DNA of 64,000 nt, from the NCBI GenBank assembly GCA_015183035.1, contig JACZZP010000007.1, positions 186,001 through 250,000 on the forward strand. Direction: 5' to 3'. The position numbers were made by a program, and so were the translations under genes. Under the pieces are notes generated by a model. The model searched no databases, had not been told where the DNA came from, and saw nothing but the letters and a program-made list of their open reading frames with translations. Numbering within the stretch: the first letter of the stretch is position 1; every line of letters starts with the position of its first letter. Below, piece by piece: positions 27,222-40,391 of the stretch. This DNA comes from Meloidogyne chitwoodi. Lineage: Eukaryota > Nematoda > Chromadorea > Rhabditida > Meloidogynidae.

Positions 27222-28857
27222 TTATTTTATCTCATAAATTTCTCTATCTTCAAGTGCACATTTAAATATATGTGCATGGAATTCTGCACGAGAAGCAAAA
27301 TTAGTAGAAAAACATTTTGTACAAACAGCATCAGAATTCATTGACCAACAATCATTTGAATAAAATGTTGAGGGTTTTTTTGAAATTTGTACAAAAGCTG
27401 GAATAAACGAACCAGAAACAGGAAATGTTTCTTCGATGTTGACCTGAATTAAATATTTTAATTTTCAAGTTTGTTTGATAATGTATTTTTTTAAAAACTT
27501 CAAAATTACAAACCTGAATTTCTAAAGGCTCTTCTTTATCATTCTCAGTCTGCAGGCATTTATTACCACTAAAATGCTTACTCCAATCATTATGCCGGGC
27601 AAAAATGTGAGCACAAGACCGACAAAAATAAGCACTTCCATCAGAATATGAAATATTTTGAGAAGGATTGTTATTTTTTTCTTCCTCTTCTTTTTCAGAT
27701 TTATTTTTCTTTTTATTATTATTCTCTTCCCTCTCTTCTTCATCTTTTCCCATCTTCTCCTCTTCAACTTCTTCCTTGTCCAGGCTTGTTTTTTCATTTT
27801 CTTCTTCAATATTTATATTTTTTTCTTTCTTTATACACTCTTCCTCTTCCGCATCTTCATATTTGCCATTTTCTTCATTTTCCAACTCTTCCGCGGTAGT
27901 TGTTAATAATAAAGATTTTTGTCTGTTTAATGGCGTTGTTTTAATAATAGTGCAAGTATTGCTAAATCGAAGTAAATTATGAACAATCCTTCCAGTAATA
28001 TTACTTACAATAATAAAATTAATTTACAATTACAATTTAAAAAAAATAAAACTAATTTTACAATTAATTGTAAAGTTTTACAATTTAAAAAATAAAACTT
28101 AAATTTTACAATTAATTGTAAAGTTTAAGATTAATCTTTAAATTTCTTACCGAAGCGTTTCTGGTTGTTTTAGTTGATTAACAATTTTTATTAATTCTTC
28201 TCCTTTCACATTCGTCTCATAAATATTATTTGCCAAATAGATTGTAATTGTTTGAGGTCGTGGAATTCGTTCCATAATTGCCAAAGCATCACGACAACGA
28301 CTTCGAAACCCTAAAGTTGCTGTATGAACAACTAAAATAAATTTAAAAAAGATATATTTAATTTTAATTAACCATTTTTATATTCATGAGCACGTCTTGT
28401 ACAAATATGTCTTACAACTGGACGTAACTTTCTTGAAGAAAATCCACACTTTGAACAAGAAAAAGGTGGAAAACGAGGCAAAATTTCTGTAAAAAATAAA
28501 TTTAAAGAAAAAAAGAATTAAAAAACTTTGTTGTGAGGTAACAAGAAAGGATTTCCTCTTAATTTGAAGTGCCAAATAAACAGATTTGTTTTTAATTGAA
28601 AGAATATTTAGACAATTTTTTCTTCTAGAATGGCTAAAATATTTTTAATATCAAAATATTGTATTTTTAATTCTAATAATTTTTAAATCATTAATAAATA
28701 TAAAATCAATAACTTTAAAGAACTTGCACCTCTCTTGGTCGACTAATCCATTGATAAATTGAGATGCATACCTCCTAAAGCCAATTGCCAAAAAGAAAAG
28801 CACTTTTTGACGTTTTATAGGAGACAAATTTCGAAGCCAGTTAAAAAGCTTTCTCAT
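27222..28857 (-). CDS. Zinc-finger protein of unknown family
   Basis: Six exons in phase give 399 aa: 28857-28772, 28633-28527, 28486-28373, 28331-28151, 28003-27514, 27443-27222. Three Cys2-initiated fingers are visible: FSCSKCGFSSRKLRPVVRHI with downstream His (about residue 75-100), FCRSCAHIFARHNDWSKHF then GNKC, and VCTKCFSTNFASRAEFHAHI then FKC. The latter two are CX2C-X12-H-Xn-C (C2HC-like) rather than classical C2H2. Between fingers one and two lies a ~60-residue Glu/Lys run (KEEVEEEKMGKDEEEREENN). This suggests a nuclear nucleic-acid or protein-binding role; no orthologue recognised. The start is the first ATG compatible with the phase; an upstream exon cannot be excluded. Its start lies 129 bp from the divergent single-Ig gene. 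Confidence 0.7.
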
Positions 28858-28986
28858 TCGTCTTTTAGGTTGTTTCTTAAATTTATATTTAAGGTTCTGA
28901 TTTTTACAATCTTTAAAGTTGTGATTTTTAATTTAAACCTTATACTTACAATTGTAACTTGATTTTTTAAACAATTGTTAGAAGAA
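28858..28986. promoter_or_regulatory. Compact divergent promoter region
   Basis: Only 129 bp separate the start codons of the zinc-finger gene (-) and the single-Ig gene (+). Both core promoters or trans-splice sites must lie here or within a neighbour. It contains ACAATTGTTAGAAG and AAAGTTGTGATTTTT; no factor site is assigned. Confidence 0.45.
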
Positions 28987-29625
28987 ATGGTCTCTTCTAA
29001 AGTTATTATATTTTCCACTGTTTCCTCTTCAGTCATTGTAGCTTTATTTTTATTTACAAATGTTGAAGCAAGAGGTGGTCGGCGTGGAGGAAAAGGCCGT
29101 GGAAAGACAAATCTTCAATTTAGTCAAGTTGCTGAATTTAGTTTAATTTCCTCACAATTGCCTGATAATAGAGTAAAAAAATATAAAATGTTAATAAAAT
29201 TAAAAAAATATACATTTTTTAGAGTGCTCAAATACTCACTGGCTCACACTTTAATCAAATTTTCAGGCTTGGTTTTAAACTAAGGTAAAAAAAAATATTA
29301 AAATTTTATGAACTCTAATTTTATAAATAATAGACTAATTTGTAAAGCTTATGGAGAACCCCGCCCAATGATTAAATGGTATAAAGAAGGTGCAGAACTG
29401 CAACCAAAACCTAATGCTCATTACTACGAAAAACCATTAAAGAAAAATCAAATATGGGTAAGTCTTTAATTTAAAAATAAAATTTACCTTAGTTGGATTT
29501 TTTAAACATAGAGCAAATTAGAAATTGATCCTGCCCAAATGGGAGACCAAGGAGTATATGCGTGCGTTGCTAATAATCAATATGGAGTGATGGCAAAAAA
29601 TTTTAAAGCAGAATATACTTATTAA
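28987..29625 (+). CDS. Secreted protein with one Ig domain (OIG-like)
   Basis: Four exons in phase give 161 aa: 28987-29172, 29223-29284, 29334-29457, 29512-29625. The N-terminus is a signal peptide (VIIFSTVSSSVIVALFLF, likely cleaved after NVEA), followed by a basic Gly-rich stretch (RGGRRGGKGRGK). One I-set-type Ig domain follows: LRLICKAYGEPRPMIKWYKE holds the first Cys and Trp, and GDQGVYACVANNQYG the second Cys with the D-x-G-x-Y-x-C motif. No transmembrane segment or second Ig domain, so it resembles the nematode OIG (one-Ig) family, some of which organise synapses, rather than the two-Ig ZIG proteins. The exact member is not identified. Confidence 0.85.
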
Positions 29626-30352
29626 AATATTTGTAAAACTTAATTGTAAAGTTTTAAAAAATAAACTTGAAGCTTTAATAAAAACTTGAAACTTTAATAA
29701 TTGTAAAACTTTAATGTAATTGTAAAGTTTTACAAAAAAACAAGCTTTAATAATATTTGTAAAACATTTTATTGTAAAGTTTTACAATTGTAAATATTCT
29801 TTAACAATAAAAAAAATTGTTTAACAAAACATTGAATAAAAATATTAACTAAAAACACAATTTTATCATTTGTGATATACATAAAAACGTAAATCCCATT
29901 ACAATTTCATAAAAACTAATAAATAAAAAGGACGAAATAAAGACATTTTACACAATAAATAGTATAAACAGGATCAAACCTTTTGTGCTATGAATATAAT
30001 AAATATTTTTTTTAATTTTATTTTCCTTACCAGTCAAACAAAAAAAGTAAATATATATAATACGTATGTACTTTCTACAATTCAATTTTTTATTTATTCT
30101 AATAAAAAGGACAGAATATACATTTATCTATTAAAATAGCCTTTCTATTAGAATAAAAAAGAGAAAGATTATACAATTTAAAATATTTTCTAGTGAAGAA
30201 ATGAGGTCCTTTGTACTTTATAGTTAAATAATAATATATTTATAAAGAAAAAAAGGTGAAGTAATTTTTAACATATTTTTTTAAACTGTCTGGAATGAAA
30301 ATTAGAAAAAATTTAACTTTTTAATATTTCATGTTGCTTCACCCATCATTGT
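29626..30352. repeat. AATTGTAAAGTTTTA-type repeat block and 3' flanks
   Basis: 727 bp between convergent 3' ends. The first 170 bp repeats ATTGTAAAGTTTTA / TAAAACTTTAAT in both orientations; the remainder is A/T-rich with a duplicated TTCTAATAAAAAGGACAGAATA-like segment near 29918 and 30097. No gene seen. Confidence 0.5.
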
Positions 30353-33300
30353 TTAATCGCAATCATCACAATACCAATGTTCAACTTTTGGTTCAATATT
30401 TTTTCCAAGAACGCAAATAGAATGGAACCACTAGAAAATGGAGAAAAATAAAATTTTATTTTAGATTAAATACAAATTTGAATCTCAGTTGGAAACCGAA
30501 AAATTCAAAAATTGAAATCTGAGGATTTTTGGTTTTCTTATAAAAAGAAATAATTTACTGAAATAACAAAAAATAAATAAGTAGAAAAAACCTCATTGCA
30601 TTTTTCACACTGGACCCAAAGAATTTTCATATCCTTAGGACGTTTGCAGTTTGGAAGATGGCAAAGTTCTGGATCACCCGCACCACCTGTCCAATCTTCC
30701 ATCACTGTAGACTCTTCAGTATCTTCTTCAAAACTACTAATAATGTTGTCGATATGGTCGTCAGAATCATCAGATGTTGAATCCTTCTTTTTTGTCTTTT
30801 TAATTGTCTTTGAAGCTGTTTTACGTACTTTCTTTTCTTTTTCAGGCTCAACAGCTAAAGAAAATAAGTCTTTTTAATCAAAAATATTAAAATAATTTAA
30901 ACCTTGTTTTGAACGTCCTCTAGCAGCAGAAGTCTTTTTCTCTGCAACATTCTTCTTTTCAGTAACCTTCTTTTGCGTGGAAGCCTTTGGAATAACAACG
31001 TTCTCTTCAGCCTCTTTTTCAACATCAGATTCCACGTTTTCAGACTTTTCAACATCAATTTCGTCCTCCTTATCCTCAATTTTAACGTCCATTTCATCGT
31101 TTGAAGTCTCATCAACGTCTTCCTTTTGTTGTTCTTTCTTTGGCTTTCGACCTCTAGGAAGCTTTTCTACAGGAAGTTTCTCTTTATCTTTAGTCGCTTC
31201 TTTAGTAGTTTTCTTTTCCTTAAATGAGAAAATTTTATATCTGGAAATTAAAAGTTCTGACTTGGTCAGAAAACATAATTCAAAGAAGGAAATTCAAAAA
31301 ATCAAGTCCAAGGAAAAACTAAGAACACCCATAAATTACTTGGCAATGTGCTTAGGAAAAATCCAATGTTCCGGGTTTGAACCATACCAATTAAACAGTT
31401 ATTTAATACCTTGGCAGTATTTTTCTTCTCACCCGCTTTCTTAGAAGTCGTGATTGCAACAGTAGCTTTAGGATTTTTCTCTTGTTTAATAGCCACTTTT
31501 GAAGCCGTCATTGAAGATGCAGCCGTAGTTCTTTTTGTAGGTGCAGCCAAATTCTTACGCGGCTGAGGAGGCGGTTGAAAAACCTTCTCATCTTGAACCA
31601 TATCCTCATCCTCTCCATCATCAGAAGACAATTTATTTTTATCTTTTTTCCCATATTTAGCTTTGACTTGTGAAACAATTTTCTTCTGAACAAATCAAAA
31701 TATTTAAAAATTAAAATTAAAAATTTACATCTTCGCTCTCATTCGCATCATCCAATTTTTGACGTTCCGTTTCATTCACCATCAAATAGGTATGAAAAGA
31801 GAGGTCAGAAATGTCAGAATTGGATGAACGAGGACCCAACTAAAAAGATTTGCTTTAAATTTTATTAAAAGAAACCTTTTGTTTCTTTTCAGTGCTAGAT
31901 TCACTATCTATACGCATCTTTGAAACAATTTCACCTTCCTCATCAACAGAATCTTCACTTTCAGCCATAGTATCATCATCAGACTCCTTGTCTTCTTCAA
32001 CAACGAGAGGAAAGACCTTTTCTTCTTTTTCCTCTTCTCCACTGCTCTCCGATTCACTAATTTGACGAAGCATTGTGTGAGCGTTATTTTTGTCAATTCT
32101 CATTTGTTTGCGTTCTTCTAAACGCAAAGGCTTCTTTGTTTTCATATTTTTGTCAAAATTTCCTTTATCCTTTCCTTTAAGAATAGATTTTTGTTGACGT
32201 TCAGCCATATATTGCCAAGAACCTTAAAAAGAAAAATGATCAATTATTTTTTTAAATAAGAAAAAAATTAAAAATTAGTTAAGAAACAAATTCCAAAAAA
32301 AATCTATTTACAAAATAGCATAAGAGGGAAAAGAAATAAAAATAAACAGAATGCCAAGTTTCGTGAAAATTCAAATTTAAAGTTTAAAAAGCAATTTAGT
32401 TTCACCTCCCTTTTCATTATAATCTTTTTCAAAATTATTTAATCCACTAATATGGGGTAAATTTGAATCTGAGGAAGAGGATGAATAATAAGAATCTTCA
32501 TCATCCTCATCACTTTCATCCTTTATTTTATTTTTTTCTGCTTCAATTACATGATAAAAACGATTTTTTTTTAATATTTTTTTATCATAAAATATTTTTT
32601 CTTCTATTTTAGGCATTCCTTTTTTATTCATTGTTAAATTCCAATTAATTTTATTTTTATTATTTATTTTTTCACTATTTTTATAATTAAATTCATTAAA
32701 AATATTTATATTTTCCATTTTTTTATATTTTAAAATTTTTCGATGATTTTGACAATTTTTATAATCTAATAATTGAAAAAATTCAAATTTAATTTTATTC
32801 TTACAATTTCCTGCTGTTAAATCATTAAGTAGCCTTGCAACTTCATTACTCTTTCTTGCATGTTTTGTTGGAGGTTTTGTTCCATCAGAAGATTTTATAC
32901 TGATTGAATCAGAATGTCTTTTTCGGAAAATGTCACCAGCTAAAATTATTATTATAAAAAGTAAAATTGTTTTAATAAATTAAATTAAACTTTGTTGTAA
33001 ATTACAAATTGTAAAATTCGAATAAATTAAATTATAAAACTTAATTGTAAAATTGTACCAGAAAATTACAAAATAAAATTGAATGAGAATTAAAATTTGT
33101 AAAACTTTAAACGAATGAATATTACAATTTGTACATAAAACTTTAATGCAAACCTTAAAACTTTTTTTAAATTTACCTTCAGTATGCATATGTTCATTCT
33201 CATTATCATCAATATTTTTATTTTCTTCCCTCCTTTCCTTTTTAGCTACTAAATTATCTTCTTTCAGTTCTTCATCATCATCTTCCCTTTTAGAAGGAGG

Positions 33301-36300
33301 TGATGGCACTGAACTATCACATTCCATAAGCCTTGTTATTTTTGATTCATCTATTGTATTTTTTAAAAGTCTTTGTTGTTGTTCTGATTGGGATAATGGT
33401 GATAATATTGATGTTGAATTATTTAAAGAAGCCATAACTTTCAGATTTGACTCATTATCGATAGAGAGAATTTGTTGACTTTTCTGAAAAAAATAAAATT
33501 TTATTTTTAAATATTTAATTTAAATAACAACCTCTTCACATGTTCTACTTTCACCACTTAATCTTCTATTTAACAAATTTTGTTGTTGTAAATGTGAATC
33601 TGTTGATGGCCTTTTTGTATTATTATTTACTTTATCTGATGTAAATAAAGCAGCCGTTAATGTACTTAAATTAGTTATATTTCCATTATTATTATTTTGA
33701 TGTTGTTGTGCCGGCGTTGAAAAGGCACTGGATGCACCGGAACTGTTTAGTGAAGATGGGGGAGAAGCAATAGCATCCTTTTATTTAAAAAAATTAAATT
33801 GTAAAACTTGATTGTAATATATTAAAAGTTAAAACTTAATTGTAAAATCAAATTGTAAAACTTAATTGAAAAATAAACTTGATTTAAATTAACTTGGATT
33901 TTAAATAAACTTGGATTTAAATAACTTAAATTAAATAAAACATTTGAATAAAAAACTTACTGAAGTGCTAGCAGATGGCTCATATTGATGTCTTGTAACA
34001 GGAATTATTGCACTTGGCGATTGAAGCAAGGATGCCGATGAAGCCGAAGAGATACCAGAGGAAGAAGAAAAATTACTATTAGCACAAGAGTTGGTGTACC
34101 TTTTGTTAATATCATTACTACAATTTAAAGTTGTTGAATTATTTGAATTAGAAGACGAACTAATAGGAGTTGTAGTAAGTAGTCTTTGGGCTAAGGAATG
34201 TTGTAATGATGGTGTTATTGATAAAGTGGAGGAATTCGATTGTAATGATGATGTTGTAATTCCTTTAGATGTGGAAGTAGAAACGGAAATTGGAATACTA
34301 ATAGGAGAAGTAGAACCGTTGTTATTATTTGCTTGTTGTTGTTGTTGGGCAGCTGAAAATGCAGCAGCCAACGCAGAGGCGATATCTAAGATAGTAAACT
34401 TAATAGTAAAATTTAATTGTAAAATTGCAATGATAAAACTTAATTGTAAAACAATTAGAAAACAATTATAAAACTTAGTTGTAAAACTACAAAAAAATAT
34501 AATTTTCATTCTTCACCTGGTATTCTTTGTAGATCATTTGGTGTTGATGTACCATTTCCACCTCGCGCATTAGCTGCAGCAGCAGCGGCAGCTGCCAATA
34601 TAGGCGATACCTTACTTGAGGATGAGTTAATAAAACCTTCCCCAATGCTTGGCCATCCATTAGAAGTGACAACTTAAAATTTTTTTATATAAAAATAAAT
34701 TAAAATTTGAACCTTTTGCTTCCACATCTTCAAAATTTAGTTGTGTTGTATGTGTTGCACTAGTTGTTGGTTGCGTTAAAGATGATGAGGAAGCGCCACG
34801 CGAAATGGGTACTCCAGAACCTGTCCTAAACCCTAACATGGAGGGATGATTTGTCGATGAAGTACAAGAAGAATATGCAGCTGAGGCATTTGAAAGGTTT
34901 GATAATGCTTGATTTTGACTGGGTTGCGCTGTGACTAAAAGACCAACTGTTGTGGCAGTTGATGTTACTGCATTATTGGTTAATTGTAGACTATTTGTAC
35001 TGAATTTATTTTATTTTAGAAAATATTTGTTAAAATAATTACCTATTTGGCGGGACAGACGCTGCTGTTTGTAGCTGATTGTGAGAGGGTAGAGAAAAAG
35101 CAGAAGGCGCACCGAATAATGAAGATGCAACGGAAACAGCTGATGATACAGATGCTGCGCGTTGTCCACCTGCTGCAATAGCAAGTTGATTTTGAGATTG
35201 TTGCTAAATTTAATAAATGATTAAAAATAAACTTGAAAATTACAATCAAACATTAAAAATAAAATAAGTTTATTTTACAAATGCAAAAATAAACTCAAAT
35301 ATGAAAATAAGTTAAAACCTGTGATTGCTGTTGATAAACAGGTGGTAGACGAAGTTGTAATTGATGAGCAAGTGTTGCAGCTTTTTGTTGTTGTTGGGTC
35401 CAGTCTTGCGAAGTAGGCTGTAAGGATGCTCGAATATTCGGCCAAAGTGAAGCAGCGGCAGCATAAGCCGTTGGATTAGCGGCTGCAGTATTGAGATCTA
35501 AAATTGGGAAAGAAATTAATTTGTTAATTTCAAACTAAACCAACCGATTCCTCCCATGCCCGAAAAGAGTGCAGCTGCAGCAGCAGCGGCTGCTGGAAAC
35601 GCATGTCCATAAATAAGTGGATTCTGTTGTTGTAATGAATTTAAGTTAAACAAAGATTTTTGCCATTGTTGTTGAGCAGCGAGCCTTTCCATTGCATCAT
35701 GAGAAGCCATTATAGAACGTAACTGAGCATTAACTGCTGCAACCTATTAAAACAAACTTTGAGCTTAAATAAAGTACTTTAAAAAAAAATAAACTTGAAG
35801 TTACAAAAGGAAAAATAAACTTAAATTTTACAACAGGAAAAAATAAATTTGAATTTTACAACAGGAAATAAATAAATATTAAAATAATTTAGAAAATTAT
35901 TATCAAAAATTAAAAAAAAGTCACCATCTATCAATTTTAATTCACTAACACCCACACATTAAAAATAAAATTAGTCACCTGTTCTTCAGTAGAAGCAGCT
36001 GTCACAGTTCCCAGGCCAAGTTGATTCAGTGCATTTAATGCTTGCTGCTGCTGATTAGTCGTTGGCTGTGTTGAAGTATTTCCTCCAATGGAATTAATTC
36101 CAACAGTAGAAGAATGTTGTTGTTGTTGTGAATTAGTCACTGCTGTTGTTGCTGCAGCAAAGGCGGCTAATTGTGCCAATTGTTGTTGCTGATGATTTTG
36201 TGTGGAGGCGTTTTGCACTGCTGTGTTTGGCAGTGTGTTAGTGCCAAGAAAACCATTTGTGCCATTATAACTAATATTGCAGCTGACAGGAATGGTGGCA

Positions 36301-39047
36301 GCGATAGATGAAGGAGTAGTGAGCTATTTAATTAAAATAAAGGAAAATAAAAATACAACTTGAATTACAATTTGTGAAATAAAACTTGAAAATCACAATT
36401 TAAGTTTTAATAGACGGATTTTATTCACAATTGTAATTCTAATTCTTTTGTTTTATAGAAACACAAGTTAAAAATAGCTCACCATAGTTGGAGGGACAAC
36501 ACCCGAATTGCTGTTATTTGTTGTACTATCCGGAGCGACAGAAACAGTAGCAGCAGGGATTGTTGCATTCATAGAAGATCCAGAAGGACCAGAGAGTGTT
36601 CCTGAAGAAGGAGGTAATGCCTTAGGGACAGCCACGCATGAATAAACTTCAGTGGGAAGAACCAAATCAGAGCTAATCTTAAATATTTTTTTTATAATTT
36701 ATTTTTAAAATAAACAAATTCATTTTACCAACCTGCATATACGCTCTCTTATGTTCGCTATGAAGTCGCACACGCTTTTTTGTATAGCCAAAATACTATA
36801 AAAATATAAAATGTTTTCTCCTTTAAAAACAACTAAAAGCCTTAAAATTAGATTGTAAAATTTTTTAAATTATTTTTTTATTAAACTAAAACATTTTTAT
36901 TTTAAAAATAAACATACGTTGTAATTTGAGAGTGCACGTTCAAAACGAAAAATGAACTCAGCAGATTGTTGAGGAGCGTATTCTCCCGCCTAAAATTAAA
37001 AAAATAATAAAATTTAGATCAAAAGAAAACTTTATTATAATTATATCTGACAAGTTTTAAACATTTCTACACTATTAAGTTTAAAGTCCAAAATATAAGT
37101 TTACATACAGCTTTAATTTATTTAGTTTTTTTTAATTAATTTCCTAAAAAATTTTTATTAATTCAAAAAAAATATCTTTCCTTTTTTAATAAAATAAAAT
37201 ATGTATTTCTCACTTTAATCGCGGCCCCATTCACATGTCCAAATTTGATTAGATCCCCTTCTTTAAGTTGTTGTTGTATATTAACCTGTAAAGAAGTAAA
37301 ATATTAGAGTGAGTCAAAAACTCTTTTAAAATAATTTATTACTACTCTTTTAAACCTAAAATTGATGAAAATAATTGGTGATTGGTCAAATGATCAGTAA
37401 AAAGATAAAATAAATCCACAAAAATAGATTAATGAGAAAGGGGTGGGTAAATAAATAAATGGTGAAAATAAATGTACATAAGTAGCAATTGAGATATTTG
37501 TAATTGTTGGTCATTACATGTTAAAATATAAACCAAAAATATAGACTCTATTTTAAGTTTGTAAATTGTAAAATTAAAGTTTATTTATGTTTTCATTTGT
37601 AATTTTCAAGTTTATTTATTCCATTCAGAAATTGTAAAATTAAAGTTTATTTATGTGTTCATTTTTAATGTTCAAGTTTATTTTCCGATTGTAAAATTTT
37701 CAATAATTATCAGATAAATATTATGTAATAAAATTATTTAAAATGAATTTAATAAAAAGTACAATTTAAAAATAAATAAATTCACCTTTTCGTTTATCAT
37801 ATTTAATTCATCAGAAATTTTAAAGACTTAATTTAAAACAATAAAAAAGGGTTTAAAAATTAGGGGAAAATTAAAATAAGGTAAAAATATTATTAAGGGG
37901 TCGTCTCATGATTTTTAAATTTATTTTTATTATTATCAAAAAAATCAAATAAAAATAGATAAATTAATGATGATTAATGAAAAGAAAGATAAGTAGGTAG
38001 AACAGAGAGGAATGTGTATAATAATAATAATTATTATTAAAATATCAACCAATCAACAAACCCTAAACTACTAATAAAATTTTAATCATTTTTCCTATCA
38101 TTTAATAACATTTTAATATTTTGTCTATTTTTAAATATCTAAGGGGTTAAATAAAATTTTGTTTTATTAAATATTGATGTAAATTTTTTAGTTATTAATA
38201 ATTTTTTATTAAAAAATTAAAAAACTGTAAATCAAAAAATAAAAAATGACGGTATTTTTGAAATCTTATCAAATAAATAAAGATATTTCTGTTGTAAATT
38301 TAATTTTAAACTAATTTCATATAAATTTAATATCAATAACAGATTGTAGTCATTTTAAACATTTTTTTTTAATAATTAAAAAATAAACTTACACGAGTGT
38401 CATTAACATAAGTGCCATTTAATGAACGATCGGTAATGAGATAACGAACATATTTGCCTTTATCATCTGTAAAACCCACAATTTCAGAATGGTCTCGAGA
38501 AATCATATTGCTAAAAAATAATTTATTAAGTTTATTTTCTTTTGTAAATTTAAAGTTTATAGTAGTAGATTTACAAACAGAAATTAAATAAAATTAGTTT
38601 ACAATATTTTTAAATTGTAATTGTAAAGTTTATTTATACGGTTGTAAATCAGGTTTATTTATTTTTTCAGTTGTAAATTTTAGGTTTATTTATTTTCCTG
38701 TAAATCAAGTTTAATTAAAAATACCTATGAACTACTGAATGTAGAACAACATCAACCAACTCAGGATTACGCCCTATTTTTGTTTGTTTGTCCAATCTAT
38801 AATGTTAAAAATAAATTAAAAAAAATAAAATATAATCACAAAATCATAGTAGACCGCCCCAAAATTGCAGTTTCAACGCTTGGTTCTAAAGCATCATTAA
38901 TTGGAGGGCATTTATCACCTTTATCCTTTATAAATGTCTGAAAAATAAATTAATAAATTTTAAAATTGTAAAATAAGTTTAAATAACCTGAAATTGAACT
39001 CTTCTCAAGTGAAACATGCAAACATTTGATCTTTCTGATTCTACCAT
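30353..39047 (-). CDS. FHA-domain and PHD-finger nuclear protein (TCF19-like layout)
   Basis: The largest gene: 24 exons, every junction in phase, 1654 aa. The N-terminal ~120 residues form an FHA phosphothreonine-binding domain: KIGRNPELVDVVLHS, SNMISRDHSEIVG, SLNGTYVND (the GR, SxxH-type and NGT hallmarks). Next is a segment FEYAP-like, EYAPQQSAEFIFRFERALSN and KKRVRLHSEHKRAYMQ. Residues ~200-900 are Gln-, Ala-, Ser-, Asn- and Thr-rich (polyQ and polyA runs near 34340, 35580 and 36120). A long acidic/basic region follows, and the C-terminus is a PHD finger: CHLPNC, WVQCEKCNEWFHSICVLG, HWYCDDCD then stop. FHA at the N-terminus with PHD at the C-terminus is the architecture of vertebrate TCF19 (345 aa), a cell-cycle/chromatin factor reading H3K4me3. 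Orthology is inference. An exon boundary at 32406/32222 (NEKGG to SWQYMAERQQ) ties the halves into one gene. Confidence 0.85.
37286..38392. repeat. Large FHA-gene intron with ATTGTAAA repeats
   Basis: The longest intron of the FHA/PHD gene (1107 bp). It carries several copies of TTGTAAAATTAAAGTTTATTTATG (near 37560-37690) and A/T low complexity. No nested gene seen. Similar motifs fill the smaller introns near 33000-33140, 33790-33900, 34400-34500, 35220-35310, 35770-35880, 36360-36440 and 38530-38720. Confidence 0.6.
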
Positions 39048-40391
39048 TTATTTTTATTATTTTGTTTTATTGCTTATTAATTAAAATAATATATTTTTTA
39101 ATTTATTTTTATTGAAATAATCGGTCAATAATTAGGTGACGGCCGTTTGAATTGTATGGCGCCTCAGGCATTGAAATGCAGTAAAATTCTGCCTTGTTTG
39201 TTTTTTTTTGTTTTTTGAAATTAAGAATGTGTAATAAAAGGTGTTTTTAATTAAAAATATTGAAGAAAAATAGCCGAAAAAAATTATTAAATTTCTGAAA
39301 TAAAAAAACTAGGTTGGTTTTAAAGGTTAAAATAAAATATTATACAGTATAACTTTTTAAAAATTAAATATTTCTTTTTAAAAGAAAGATTAAGGATGTA
39401 AAATTATTAAAAAAAAATTATAAATAAAAATTAAATAAAGTTGTTTTGATTTTTTAAATAATTTTATTTTTTTTGAGTTTTGGCTCGTAAATTTGAGTAA
39501 AATGGAGGTATAAAATAAACAAGAGGGAGAATTATTGGCTATAAAATCTAAAAAATCAATTTTCTAAATCAAGTTTGTAAAAAGTTGTGTGTCTTTATAA
39601 ATGTTGTAGTTTGAGGTTTTTAAGGCAGGCCTATAATTTGTTTAAAATTTTTTACAACATAAATAATATATCAAAAAATAAAACAAAGTCTTAGCTACAA
39701 ACAAGTTTTTAATTTTCCGGAAAGTTGTAAATTTACAAAAGAGTTTAGTCAATGTTTTTAAAATTAGAAATATTATTTTAATTTAAATTAGTTAAAAATT
39801 TAAATTATTAAAAACAAAATAAAGGCTAATACAACAAAAAAATCTTTTTGCATAAGCAAGGACAATTTTACTATGTGGCCCTTCTCCCCACTTTTTTTTG
39901 TTTATTACTCACGTGAGAGCAGCTGGCGTATTTTTTGAGTCTTTTTTCTTTTTTATTTTTTAGGTATTGATTTTAGTATGAATGAAGAAATGAAAAATGA
40001 TAAAATCGAGAAATGAGGGAGAAAAATATAAAAAATTAAAAAGGGTTTGATGGATGTTGTGGACGGACAAAACGCTCGCTAGTTTGTGTGTGAGGGGTTT
40101 ATTTGTTTGTTTGACTGGAAATAATCGAATGTTGAGTAAAATTAAAGCAATAAAAGATTGATTATAAAATTTTATTTATTTACACAATTTATTTAAATTT
40201 TTATTTAAGTTATCCGCGAAGATTATCTGCAATTTTTATTATTTTTTTAAATAATAATACAAAATAATAAATAAATTTCCTTTTCTCGTCTATCCAATCC
40301 CCCCAATAAATCTTTTATTTCTTAAAGAGTCGGTAGCTAAAAATCCATTTAAAAATCTATTGCTCTTTGCTCAATAAAGCGGATGCGCGCT
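39048..40391. other. 5' flank of the FHA/PHD gene
   Basis: 1.34 kb, A/T-rich, without coding signal. One TTTTCCGGAAAG motif lies at 39714. A slightly GC-richer patch (GGTGACGGCCGTTTGAATTG near 39135) could be a promoter-proximal element but matches no motif I can name. Confidence 0.35.

Noticed and set aside
27648..27982. Three overlapping plus-strand Phe/Ser/Leu frames
   Set aside because: Antisense of the Glu/Lys block in the zinc-finger gene.
30977..31444. Plus-strand Ser-rich frame
   Set aside because: Antisense of the charged region of the FHA/PHD gene, whose exons are phase-consistent.
30353..32222. Separate PHD gene starting MAERQQKSIL
   Set aside because: An upstream splice (32406 to 32222) joins in phase through GGSWQYMAERQQ, so that Met is internal.
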